DNA of 64,000 nucleotides from Meloidogyne chitwoodi (Eukaryota > Nematoda > Chromadorea > Rhabditida > Meloidogynidae). The stretch is from contig JACZZP010000017.1 of the NCBI GenBank assembly GCA_015183035.1, positions 620,001-684,000 of the forward strand, read 5' to 3'. Shown here one piece after another: positions 47,565 through 59,384 of the stretch. The position numbers were made by a program, and so were the translations under genes. Numbering within the stretch: position 1 is the stretch's first letter; each line of letters opens with the position of its first letter. Below the pieces are notes generated by a model. The model did not search any database, had not been told where the DNA came from, and saw only the letters and a program-made list of their open reading frames with translations.

Positions 47565-48543
47565 ATGGCCTATTTAATTTACTTACTGATGTCTTTTATT
47601 GGGTTTTCATTTTCTCAACCTCTGACTCCTCTTCAACCATATTGTTCTGGTGACTTTGATTTTGACTGTGGTGTTGGAGAACTTCGTAATCGTTGTATTT
47701 CTTCTTTTTGGAGTTGTGATTATATTTTTGACTGTACCACTGGAAAGGTTTGATTTTTGATTATTTTTGGTATTAGTTCTAAACATTCTATCAAAAAATT
47801 AAACTTTAAAATTGCATGTGACATATTTATTTTTTGTTAGTTACTGCCAAAATCCTTTAGCTGTACACTTAACTATACTTTGACTTTTTAAAATTATTAG
47901 TTTAGGATGAGGGCGTTAATTGCAAGTATTTACACCAATGTCCATCTGGCTTTTTTATGTGCCGCAATGGGGATTGTATTTTGGCGAGCAAACGCTGTGA
48001 CTCTAAACAGGATTGTCTTGACCGGTCTGATGAACGTGCTTGTTTTGAACTTGATTTAAAGACTGAAAATGAAGATTTTGAGAGTGATCAGAAAGTTTCT
48101 GCAGAGGCTTTTGTCGAAATTGCTGATGAAGAAAATGGGACTGCCTTCTCTATCTTCTTTTTCTTCATTCTCTTACTGGTTATTTGTTTGATGGTTATAC
48201 TCATTTATTGTGTAAACAGACGCTTTCCGGATACCAAATCGTTTGTTTTATTTTTTCTAGTTTCATATTATTGTTCTTTAGGCGTGTTGATCAAGTTTTG
48301 AAGGATTTTGGTCACTCAGTTGGTAACATTCCTACAAGGATTTCTGGCCGTTCTGCAAGTTCTGAAGCTCGTGTTAATATTCTTGTTCCAGCGGAGAGCA
48401 ACGACAATCAATACTTCGATAACCCAGTAATTTATTTGAATTAAATCTTTTAATTTTTTAAATTATAGCTTTCAACTCTACAACCGCCACTGACTCAACC
48501 GCCACTTACTCTAAATATCTCTGACATGTCCAACAGCAATTAA
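47565..48543 (+). CDS. LDL-receptor class A repeat transmembrane protein
   Basis: Signal peptide MAYLIYLLMSFIGFSFSQPL; an N-terminal cysteine region (DFDFDCGVGELRNRCISSFW, CDYIFDC) and a standard LDLa repeat (CPSGFFMCRNGDCILASKRC, DSKQDCLDRSDERAC) with the Ca2+ box D..D...DE. One transmembrane helix (FSIFFFFILLLVICLMVILI) is followed by a cytosolic tail with VDQVLKDFGHSVGNIP and a Pro/Leu-rich end. About 200 residues. LDLa repeats bind protein ligands or lipoproteins; the small single-pass form suggests an accessory or co-receptor. The specific orthologue is not recognised. Confidence 0.82.
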
Positions 48544-49004
48544 ATTAGCAAATATTATCTTCTTGACCTTTTAATGTAAATTTGGGGCTCTTGTCCAGTT
48601 TTGAGTCCAATCAAAATATGAGTTCGATAAAAATTTATTAGTCCAATTATAAGTCAAATCAAAATTTAGGGTAAAACAAGAGCCTCATTGACAAAACTCA
48701 CGTGTGTTGTTATATCAACATATTTATAATACAAATGTAATAAATATTTATATTTTATTTGAGTTTTGTAAGACGTCTTTTACATGAAAACTTTATATTA
48801 TTAAAGCATATTTATTTAATAATCATTTTATTATTACTTTGTTAGTTGCTATGGTAATTGTCTTGGGTAATTTGCCATCTATTCTTGTCATTTCCACATC
48901 TCAAATTTTCTTCAAAAAATATTTTCTTTGAATGGCCTTTGCGTAAAAGAATATGAACGGTTTTTATCAGAATATTTGACTGAAAAAACATTTTCAAATT
49001 TTAG
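48544..49004. other. Spacer upstream of bbs-1
   Basis: AT-rich. A short inverted pair (GGGCTCTTGT at 48582 / ACAAGAGCCT at 48686) frames about 100 nt that also contains repeated AATCAAAAT words. The first bbs-1 exon is expected near the right end but was not resolved. Confidence 0.35.
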
Positions 49005-51758
49005 TTAATACAAGTAACAAATGGACTAGAGCTTTGTGGGAACCAGCAGCTGGAATACAAACAAGCAAAGATTTTGTTGCATTGAGTGACCTTCAAGGAA
49101 GGGGCGATTATCAGCTTGTTCTTGTAGATGAATCATCGCTTCCTTTCAAGTTGAAATCGTTTAAAGGATTAAAACCTGTTGTCGAATCTACACTCTCTGA
49201 ATGTCCTACGGGAATTGTTGGATTTGCTTGTGATGCGGTTTATTTTTATCCTTTTCTATAGTTTTAGTGTTTTTTCCAAAAATTAGGGTAACTCGGATTC
49301 AACTTGTCTAGCTGTTGCTTGTGGTTCTAGTCTTCTCATCTATAGAAATATGAAGCCTTATTATCGTTATAATGTGCCTCAAAGGGATATTTTGTCGTCT
49401 GAACTTGAATTGTGGAGTCTTCTAAGTAAATCTCAAACTCAAAAGGGACAATTATTGGAAGGACTTAAGGTTAATATTTTTTAATCATTTAAACATTTTA
49501 TGGTTAATTTCGTTAGTGGCTTTGACTGTTCTTAATATTTTTGTTAATTTTTTTAGCAACTTCAACAACAACATTCAATCAGCGAATTAAGTCATCAAAG
49601 TCAACGTTTATTAACTTTTGAAGATGATAATAAATCTAACGAAAATGTTCAAGAACTACAAAATGCTTTTATTGACTTTGTTTTGAAGGATAAAGAAATT
49701 AAAGAAAATGCAACTACTAGTAATAATAATGACAATAGTATTATTACTCCTTTACCTCCACCATTAACTAATATTCAAATTACTTGTATTTCTACAATTC
49801 AAAGAAATCAGTCAATTAATTCTGCTGTTGTAATTAAAATTATAATATTTAAATTTTATAAATTTTTATTTTAAGGATGTTTTAATTTTGGGAACAGAAA
49901 TGGGTTCTATTTATTTTGTTGACTCTCAAGCTTATACTGTCATTAGAAAAGACAATATTGCTGCTGTTCCTGTTAAAATTCTGCCAACAGGTTTTTTAAA
50001 AGATTTTAAATAAGGGCTTTTATATGATAAAATAATAAAAATTATATTACTGCTTACGAGTGAAGTGTTCAGATTTTTATGAGTAAAATGTGTTTTGAAG
50101 TTTTTAGTTGTCAATTTTTTAATTTATTGCACCTTTATCTTATCAGATTTTGATTTTTTTTAATTGTTATTTTTATTAAAGGTCATTATGATTTGGAATA
50201 TCGCATTATAATTTGCACTCGTGAGAGTGATGTTTTTGTTCTACGTAAAAATAGTAAAGGAGAATACAGCAATATTTCTTTTAATATTCGTGAACATCCT
50301 TTTGACGTTATTTTTTGTTCAAGCCAGGTTTTTAATTTTTTTTTCATTTTTATATTAATTTTTAATACTTTAGTTTATTTTTGCAACACGTCGTCGCCGT
50401 CTTGTATTTTATAGTCAAAAATTTAGACGCCAAAATTCTATGCAATTTGATGAAGATATTGTTGATTTGGCACAATTTTATTATGAACCAAAACAGTTTA
50501 TTTTAATTTTATGATATAAAAATTTAAATTTATTTTTTAGATATGAAGGTGTTCTTGTAGTATTAGGAAATGAAATCCATTTATATATTGATCAACTTCG
50601 TGTAGATACAATAAGAATGGATAGAATTATAGAATGGATTAAATTTGGAAGAATGGGAAGAGAAGAAGGAGTTCTTGTTATTGCTACAGAAGGTTTTTAT
50701 TTATTTAATAAATTTTAAATTTATGAGATTCCCTCTGTTTTATTAAAAATAGGCTAGAAGAAAACTAGTCGGTCTTATAAAATAAATTTTAAATTAAAAA
50801 TATTTATTAAAAACTTTATTCCTTTTTAGGTGGTGGTCTTTGTGTTAAAATATTTAGACGTGTCGCTACTTTTGATGAAGGCTCTCGAGGTTCTGGGCTT
50901 GGAACACATCAGAGAAGATCAACAAATACTACTTCAATTGAATTGCCTAAAAGGTCGCGTACTTTTGTTGATCAAAGTTTGCGTGAACGAGAAAATCCAA
51001 AATTATTGCATCAGGTAAATATGAGAAAAGGTTAAAGAAGTTTCAAATTTTTAAAGATTTATCAAAGAAATTGGTTCATTATTAAATGGAATTCTGCTAA
51101 AATATTTGCAGCACTTGAAACTGGTGGTAAGGCTGGAGAGATTGCAGCAACTGGAGGGACAGAACCTTTACAAATTCAATATGAATTGTTGGGATTTGGT
51201 CCAAACTTTCGATTACAAATAAATATTTTTTGCAGCGAGTAGGTGTTTTATTGTAAAATAAAAATTGAATCGACTCTTATTTGTTAGGTATACATCTTTT
51301 TTAAAATATTTTAAAACTACCACTGGAATTCAATAAAGTAAAATACTTTGAAATATCCTTGTCTAGATTAGATTTGTATAAGTTTACGAGATAATGACTC
51401 TTTTATGTTAATTTGATATATTTAATATTAATTTTAAGAGAAATGGACAATGTTGAAAGATGGTTAATATTTATATTTAATGAAAAGGAATATTCTTTTA
51501 GTCATCGGTTTGTTTGTTTCGATTAAAATGTAAATTATATCCCCAAATTTTCAAAAAAGGATGATTTTTGTGCCTCGTTTATTTGCAAATATACAAATTA
51601 AACTTTATACTGAAATTTATTGTCTTCATCCAGAAAAACAACTTTTAATTGGTGAAGATGAAACAGAAATAAAAATGATTTTAATAAGAAAGGATAGGAC
51701 TCGGCCTATCTGGTCTGCTACTTTTCAAATGCCTGCTAGTGAACCAACAATTGATTGA
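49005..51758 (+). CDS. bbs-1: BBS1, subunit of the BBSome
   Basis: About twelve exons; the first (with the ATG) was not found. The protein follows human BBS1 along its length: NKWTRALWEPAAGIQTSKDF, ALSDLQGRGDYQLVLVD, KGLKPVVESTLSECPTGI, LLIYRNMKPYYRYNVPQ, ELELWSLLSK, VLILGTEMGSIYFVDSQAYT, GHYDLEYRIIICTRESDVFV, FGRMGREEGVLVIATEGGGL, KRSRTFVDQSLRERENPKLL, then the C-terminal adaptin-ear-like part to ATFQMPASEPTID. BBS1 is the beta-propeller subunit that contacts ARL6 and cargo in ciliary membrane traffic. A Gln/Asn-rich insertion lies between 49560 and 49730. With nphp-1 it shows that ciliary transport genes are kept. Confidence 0.93.
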
Positions 51759-51959
51759 TAATAAAGTGATATTTTTATATATTTCCTCCTTTAATTTCAA
51801 TCTAACTAAAAGTCTTTTGGCGCGTGATATAATATTTGTTTGTAATAAATTATTTTCTCCAACACATTAGAGGCTGGAAATTTCCATAAAAATACTTGTT
51901 ATATTTTTTCAACAACACTAAACTAAATTTACAATACAGCTTTCTTCAAATCAACACAA

Positions 51960-52331
51960 ATGGGAGAATTTGCGGAGGCACTTGAAATATATGACGAAAA
52001 ATCGACAATTCTTAAGAAGTTTGTTGGTCGCGAGTCTACTTGGCGATTGGTGCGGACTTATCCGTTAGAGTTACAAGGCGAGCATAGTTTACGGCATGTA
52101 GAAAAATGTTTTGTGTATAAGTAGGTTTTTTTTAATTAAAACATAATAAATTTACAAATTAGGTGTAGAGTCATCGATTGTCGGGCTAAGGCTAAAGTGA
52201 TAAAACGAACGACGGATAGAGGAGGCTTCGTCAAAGCCTGGGTTTATGCCAGCATTGAGGATCACTCTAACCATTTGCAACGAAGTCGTCCTGCGTTACA
52301 GGAGTTTTTCTCGGGAGTCCAACGCAACTAG
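51960..52331 (+). CDS. Small FLYWCH-like zinc-finger protein
   Basis: Two exons (start MGEFAEALEIYDEK; intron after FVYK at about 52122-52163), 109 residues. Motifs: WRLVRTYPLELQ, then CFVYKCRVIDCRAKAKVIKR and EDHSNHLQR. The C..C..A and paired His arrangement fits the FLYWCH/MULE-type DNA-binding finger that is often derived from transposases, but the fit is partial. It lies 200 nt after bbs-1 on the same strand. Possible role: DNA-binding domestication of a transposase finger; this is inference. Confidence 0.55.
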
Positions 52332-52457
52332 TAAGAGGATGGGAAAGATGTATGGAACAACATAGTATAAAACATTTAATACTTACATATAATTATCACG
52401 AAAATCTCAAATTTTCTCTTAGATAAAAGGTGCATAAAACAAAAAAAATTTTACACT

Positions 52458-55400
52458 TTAATTCAAAATTTTTTCCAAGTTTTTCTTATTACTTCCAGCC
52501 TTTTTAATTACAGAATTGTTTCCATTTTTGTCTAAATCTTTTTCTTCACTTTTGGCTTCCTCTTCTCCTCCATTTTGATGTTTTTCTATTAAATGTTGTT
52601 GTTTTAATTGAATTATTCTTTGCTGTTGTTGTTGCATTTGTGCGGCAAAGACATTTAACATTTCTTCTCTACCAAATGGCAAAAATTGTTGTTGTTGACC
52701 ATTTATTTGTTGGTTATATGAATTTCCGTTATTTTGTTGGGTTTCTTCATTTTCTTTTTTTAACAATGTTTTATTTGATGTTTTTGTTTGTTTTTGATGT
52801 TCTAAAAGTTTAGCAATTAAATGTTGTTGGTGTGTTTGTTGAATTGTTTGTTGTTCATTGTTTGATTCTCCAGCTGGGGGAGAAGACATCCACATAGACG
52901 CAGCAGCAGATTGGAATTGTGCTTGAACAGCAGCAAGGCGTTGAGCTGCTAATGTTGTTGCCAATTCCAAAAGTTGTTCTAATAAAAAATTGATTTTATT
53001 TTTTAATATTACTAGAATAATTTGTTTAAATAAATGTTTTTAAAGTGTTTTCTATAAATATTATATATTTTCTGTAGAAGAGATTGTACTACTATAATAC
53101 GACACAAAATTAAATGAATTGATATAAAATAAATTAAAAAAGAATTTAATTAATTTTAATTTATTTGTTTTAGTATAAAATAGAAAAAGCTTATTTATCT
53201 CAAATATTTCTTATGACATTTTGTCTAATTTCTTTTTTGTTACCATTTTGTCTTTGACCATTTTTTCAAATTTCCCTTTATTGACATTTTATCAAAAATT
53301 TTAAAATGTTTACCAGAATTTAGCGTTGCCAATCCACCTATAGGTAATTGAAAACCTTTAGATAAAAGAGCAGTTTCCATTTGTTCTAATTGTGTAGTAT
53401 TTAAAGAACAATTATTATTTTCTTCTTTTTGTTTATTTTCTATTAATTCTAATCTTGGCTTTTTTATTATTAAATTTATTTTTTCTTTTTCTTCAGAATT
53501 ATTAGATTGATTATTTGTAGAAGAACACAAAAGTGCTGCTTGTATAAGCATTTGACGTTGAAAACCAGCTAATAAAACTTCTCTTAATTCACTTTGTTGT
53601 AATGATGGATCACTGAAATTTAATTAAACAATTTTAAAAGTAAAGATTAAAGAGGTTTTATTTTAATTAATTTATTTTTTTTAAATAAAAGTTTAAGTAT
53701 AAATATTATTTAAAAAAACACAATTTTTTCTCTCTCAAAAATACTTTTCCACAAAAATTAAAAAAAATTTTTTTAAATTTTTTTAATGAAATTTGAGAAC
53801 ATTTTTTTCTTTAAACATTTTTTCCCATTCGCGCAATACTATATTTATTTATTTAATTTATTTAATACTCTTCTACTACTAAAAGGATTTATTTTTTTTT
53901 AATTTTATTAAAATTAATTCTTTTTTAATTTTATAAAAATATTTATTTAAATATTCTCCCCTTCCTTTTCTTCTTTTTTTAAATATTATTTGCCAAAAAT
54001 ATAATAATTATAATACACACACATTTAAGGCAAAAACTATTAAAAAAGAAAACCTTTTTCTCTCTTTTTCTTTTCTTAAAAATAATAATAATATTATTTT
54101 CTAACTATTAAAACATTAATTTAATCCAATTTGTTTTTCTACTAAAATTACTATAATATATCTAAATGCCAATATTATTATTTTCTTCTCCTTAAAATAT
54201 ATATATAATTAAAAATATAAAAGAGAAAAGAAAGAAAAAAAGCTTGTAAATATTTATGGTATTAAAAAATGAGATTTTTTTTGTTTTAATACTATATATT
54301 TATTTAAAAAATAAAAATAATGGGCCAGAAAAAATTTTATTTTATTATTGAAAAAAAAGAAATATTTTAAATAATAAAATAAAATTTTTTGTATTGTTTT
54401 AATTTAGTGAATAATTATGAAGAAAGTTTTTAATTATGAACAATAATATTATTAAAAAAAATAAAATTAAAAGAAATATAGGTATATTTAAACTAGCTGA
54501 GTTGGTCGCCTTTCGGGCGACCAACTCAGTTAGCAAAAACACACAAACTTAAAATAACATGAACAATAAAAACATACATACTTATAAACATTCCTTGAAC
54601 AAAACAAAAACACATAAACATAAATAAACTTATCCATAATTGGTTCAGACTTCTTTAATTAAAAACACCAACAAAATAAAATAAAAACATTAATTTAAAA
54701 CATTTCGAACATAAAACAATACACCTATTGTCAAAAAAAACATAAGTTTAATCTTTAATATAAACTTTATTTTCAAGTTCTAAGTTCAAGTTTATTTTCA
54801 AGTTGCAACCTTACTATAAAAACCCCTCATTTTCATTTCCCCTAATCATTTGTCTATAAAAGCCGGACAGACAAACACACAAATATTCTCTTTTATATAA
54901 ATAGAAATTAAAAAAATTAAAAAAAAAATTATATTATTTTGAAAAGATACGATAATATTATAAAATAATAATAATTAGAAAAATAATATTTTAAATAATA
55001 TTAAATAATTTAAATATGTCAATCAACAATAATTTTTTCATCAAAAATTGTATATTAAAATAAAAGAAAACTCTGAGTTAATTTTGCATATTTAAAAAAT
55101 TAAATTATTTACATAATTAAAATGATAAAAATAAATGAAGCAGAAAATAAAAATTAAAAAAATTAATTTATTAAATTATATAACAAAACTTTAATTTAAT
55201 AAATATTTATTTAAAGGGTATACTGTAGAAGAGAAGATTAAATTGTTGAGGACTGCGTTTTTACCCCAAAGCTTATAAAATTGTTTAATTTAAAAATAAA
55301 TAAATAAAATTTTATATAAATATTTTATTGAATTGTCTTACAAAAATAAATAATTTTTTAGTTAAATATTTAATTTATTAAAATTAATTTAAAAAAAATT

Positions 55401-58400
55401 AAAATTTAATTGACAAATTTTTTTTGATTTTTTTTAAATTTTAGGATTTCACAAGTTAAAAAAATATCTAAAATTAAATTATGTTAATACTATAAATTTT
55501 ATATTCATACAAAATTTTATTACAAAATATTTATTTAATTATTTTACAATTTTATTAATTTAGCACCGAAACGTCTTTGGCACCAAACCGTCCTCAAAAT
55601 TTTATTTTTAATTTTTCCCAAAATTAAATAAAAATAAATAATTAATTACCTTATTTGTTGTTCATTAATTTGTATTTTTTGTTGTTGATTATTAAAAGAA
55701 AATAAATTATTTAATAATAATAATTGTTGTTGATTATCTTCTTCTTTTTTTTCTTCTTTAATTTTTTGGGTTTTTTCATTTTTTATTAAATAATTATTTT
55801 TATTTTTAAAAAAACAAAAACTAGTAGAAGGTTCACTACTTAAAGAAGAAGAATCTCTTTCTGGTGTACCTTTTGCTGAAATTGATGATAATTTTTGTTG
55901 TTTTTTAAATATTTTGTTTTGATAAGCTATTGGACATCCACTTAGAGAACGATGAGAATTTCTTGACTTTAAAAGAAAATTAAAATTAAATTAATTTTAA
56001 ATTTAATTAATTACAGAATTAATATGTCCTTTTCCATCACAGCCTGGATATGTACATTTAAGTTGTTGGTCAGGTTGTAAAGCCAAAACTTTAAAAAATA
56101 AATAAATAAAAATTTAATTTATTTAAAAAATAAATTTTTATATATTTTTTTTTAATTTTTAAAAATAATTTATTTTAATTCTTAATATCTCTCTTTTTTA
56201 TTTAAATTTAAAATTTATCTTTGTTCTCTTTAAAAGGCAATTAATTTTTTAGTTTTTTAAAAAAAGAACAAAAATGCATGAAAATTAAAAAAAATTCTCT
56301 TTGTTAAAAAACATATAAAAAGGCTATTTTTTTATTTGGTCACTCATTAATCTTTTTTTAAGTAAATGTTTTTTTAATAAAAAAAATAAAAATAAACTTG
56401 TTTGTTTCCTACTGTAATTATAAAACAATTCTTAACACAACAACAACAAAACAACTAATTGTTGTTTTGTTGTTTATTTGTTTTTTATTTTAAAAATAAT
56501 TTATTTATTTTATTACAATTAATTTTTAAAATATTTTAAATTATTAGAAAATAGGTAATAGAATAAAATAATTTTTAAAAAATTATTTAATTATTTAAAA
56601 ATAATATAATTAGTTATTATTTAAAAAAAGGAGAAAAAAATATTATTGGCTACTACATATTTTATTATCATTGAACACCTGTTCATTTTTAGGGGAGGAA
56701 ATGGCAATAAAAAGAAAAAAAAATAAAATAAATTTTTTTGTTTTGGCATTTTTAGAAAATAAAAATATAATATTTTTTAAATAAAAAATAATAATATTTA
56801 AATTAATTAATTTTCTTTTCTTGAAATATTAGAGGATATAATTAAATAATTATTTAAATAATAATGTAACGGCAAAAAAATTATAAGGTAAAAAAAATTA
56901 AAAAAGAAAAAAGTCTTTTTGATGGTTAAAATAAGTAAAAGAGAAAATAAACACCTGTTCTTTTTTAATTATTATAAAATAATAATATTTTGTATTTTTT
57001 TAAAAAGAATTAATAATAAGAGAGGAAGGAAAACGAGTCACCCCAAATGATCGAAACCCAAAAGATATTTGCCAATTGGTCCAATTGCCAATTCGGTCAA
57101 ATCTCTTAAAACAACTTGATCCCATTCAAACTTGGACCTACAAGGAGTGTTTTATTACTTGACCGAACTGGCAAGTTCACAAATTGCTTTCATTCGATCT
57201 TTTGGGTTTCGATCATTTGGGTTGTCCCCAGGAAAACATTCAAAAAAAAAAAAAAATCCTCAAAAATAATTAACTTATATATTATTTATTTAATAATAAA
57301 GTTTAGAATTTAATTTTATATAAATACCAAAAATATATATATTTTTAATTTTTAAAAAAATTAAAAATCTAATAAGAAAAGGTCAATCTTCAATTTAAAA
57401 AAAAAGAAAATCTTTTTTTTTAAAAAATTATTTAAATTTAATAAAAATAGTGGCACAGCTGCATTTCTTTTTTTATTGTTTTGGAATTATTATTTTATTT
57501 TTAAAGAAAAGAAAAGAAAAAGAATTAGTGAGGAAAATTAAGGCATTATTTTTATTCAAATATTTTTTTCTTTTTTTAAAAATTAGTTTATTATTATTTA
57601 AATTTAATTTTAGAGGAGATTTGTCTATTAAAATATTAGAGAATTTAAAATTAAATATATAATTTAATATTTAAAAAATAATTTAAATAAATAAAAAAGA
57701 CTTACGATTAATAGTTTGTTTGTCTGGTCTTCTAGGACAACCACTTAAAGATCTGTGATGAGTATAAAGACCTGTTTGATGGCCAGAACCATCACATCCA
57801 GGGGTTGGACAAGTCAATTTGTTATTATTTTCTTTTTAAATAATTTAAATTAAATTTTAAAATAATTAAAATTTAATTTAAAAATAAGAAAACCTTTTTT
57901 TCTTTTAAAAGAAGAATTACTAATTTCATTATTATTTAATTTAATTAAAGAAGGGGAAAGAGAAGAACCTTCTCTATTAGATAGTGGAGAACAAGCTGCT
58001 GAAGAAGAATAATAATAATATTCTTCTTTTTCTTGTAGAAGAGTATTATTACAAATTATTTCCTTTAAAAAATAAAAATTAATTTAAAAAAAAGAAAATC
58101 TCTGGCTTATCACACCCCCACTCTTTTTTTTTTATTTTTTTACTAATAATTATTATTTTTCCAAAAAATTTAAAAAATATTTAATATTTGGGAGATATCC
58201 AATTATTTAAAAAAAATTAAATAAAATTATTTTTACTTTTAAACAATTTTCTTCTTCTTCTTCTTCTTCAATTTTGTCTTCTCTTTCTTCTTTTTCTTCA
58301 TTATTCTTCTTTAATATTATTTCTTCTTCTAAAATATTATTTTTATTTTCTTCTTTTTCTTCTTCTCTTCTTTTTAAATAATTATTTAATGATTTAACAA

Positions 58401-59384
58401 TATCCAATTGATTTAATGGAAATAAAGGCAAAGTAGAAGAAGATTGGGAAGATAAATTATTATTTTTTATTAAATTATTTATAGTAGAAGAATTTTCCTT
58501 AATTTTAAGAAAATAAATAGTTTTTTTTTTCTTTAAATTAATTTTAAGAAAATTAATTTAAATACATATTTTTTTAATTAATTAAATAAAATTAATATAA
58601 ACGTTAATATTTATTTGTTTATTTAATTAATTTTAAATTTTTTAGAAGAGTTTATTTATTATGTTTTTAATGTTAGTATAATAAGTTCTTTGTGGTTAAG
58701 TGTTAGTGTGTTTGTTATTTGTAAAGATGCGCGCAGGTTCGAACCTGTTTGGTGGTTTTGATTTTTAAATGTTTTAATTATTGTTTTTTAAATATTAATT
58801 TTAATTAATTAATTACCTCATAATAATTTTGTTGTTTTTCTTTTTCAATAAATGGTAAAATTTGTAAATTATTATTATTATTTTGTTTTTCTTCTATAAA
58901 TATTTTACTTTCATTATTTTCTTCTTCTTCTTCTTCATTATTATTATTTATATTATTTTCTTCTTCTTCTTCTTCATTATTATTATTTATATTATTTTCT
59001 TCTATTTCTACTTCTTCTGTATTTATATTATTATTAATTTCAATTTCTGTTGTTTCAGTTAAACGAATAATATTTTTAGCTAAAATAATTAAAATAAATA
59101 AATAAATATTTAATATATTTTTAATTAATTAAAAATCCTCACAATATTTTACTATAATTTTTTAAAATTTAAATAAATTAATAAAAATTGTTTAGCTAAC
59201 CTTCAGGTTTTCTTCTTCTCTTTTTTGAATTATTAAAATCATTATTATTAAATCCTTCTAAAAAATTTGTTAAAGAAGAGGGAGTATTATTATTAGAAGA
59301 AGATATAATATTATTATTTTTTGATTTATTTAAAATAATAGAAGAATTACTATTATTAGTGGTTGTTGATATTTCTGTTTCCAT
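52458..59384 (-). CDS. ztf-11: MYT1-family C2HC zinc-finger transcription factor (ZTF-11-like)
   Basis: Starts [20 protein letters not shown] at 59384 and ends ...[15 protein letters not shown] at 52458. An acidic, Asn-rich N-terminal region (two long exons at 58.2-59.1 kb) precedes two MYT1-type C2HC fingers: [25 protein letters not shown] (57.7-57.8 kb) and [14 protein letters not shown] joined to [11 protein letters not shown] (56.0/55.9 kb). A Gln-rich C-terminal half follows ([39 protein letters not shown]). MYT1 proteins, and C. elegans ZTF-11, repress non-neuronal genes during neurogenesis. Two fingers rather than the six or seven of vertebrates agree with the worm form. Introns of 1.5-2 kb, exceptional here, may hold enhancers or an internal promoter. 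Confidence 0.88.
53630..55630 (-). promoter_or_regulatory. 2-kb ztf-11 intron with hairpin and TATA-like sites
   Basis: Longest intron of the window. Mostly A/T runs, but 54480-54890 is more complex: a GC-rich hairpin (separate entry), repeated TTCAAGTT words near 54772-54800, and a TATAAAAGCCGG string at 54856. It may contain an alternative promoter; no exon was recognised. Confidence 0.35.
54493..54533. other. Isolated GC-rich perfect hairpin
   Basis: The arm CTAGCTGAGTTGGTCGCC pairs with GGGCGACCAACTCAGTTAG across a 3-5 nt loop (TTTC), an 18-19 bp stem with a single G.T position, inside A/T-only sequence. It is too short for a usual pre-miRNA. Confidence 0.85.
57033..57232. mobile_element. 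MITE family A, copy 2
   Basis: Same element as at 44071: the shared centre CATTCAAACTTGGACCTACA and the right half GACCGAACTGGCAAGTTCAC are nearly identical. Ends are clearer here: ATCGAAACCCAAAAGAT facing ATCTTTTGGGTTTCGAT. Flanked by AGGAAAA on both sides, a 7-bp target duplication. It lies in a ztf-11 intron. Confidence 0.88.
58686..58756 (+). repeat. tRNA-derived element, intronic
   Basis: A-box-like TGGTTAAGTGTTAG and a perfect B-box GGTTCGAACCT about 40 nt downstream, with TTTGTGG at the head as in the two other elements. No acceptor stem. Lies antisense in a ztf-11 intron. Confidence 0.6.
58906..58995 (-). repeat. In-frame 39-nt tandem repeat in ztf-11
   Basis: Two copies of a 39-nt unit encode alternating Glu and Asn tracts ([13 protein letters not shown]). 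The unit length is a multiple of three, so copy changes keep the frame. Confidence 0.75.

Noticed and set aside
55557..55600. GCACCAAA-CG-CC words at 55590 and 61164 as copies of one repeat
   Set aside because: The match is only about 12 bases and the flanks do not align.
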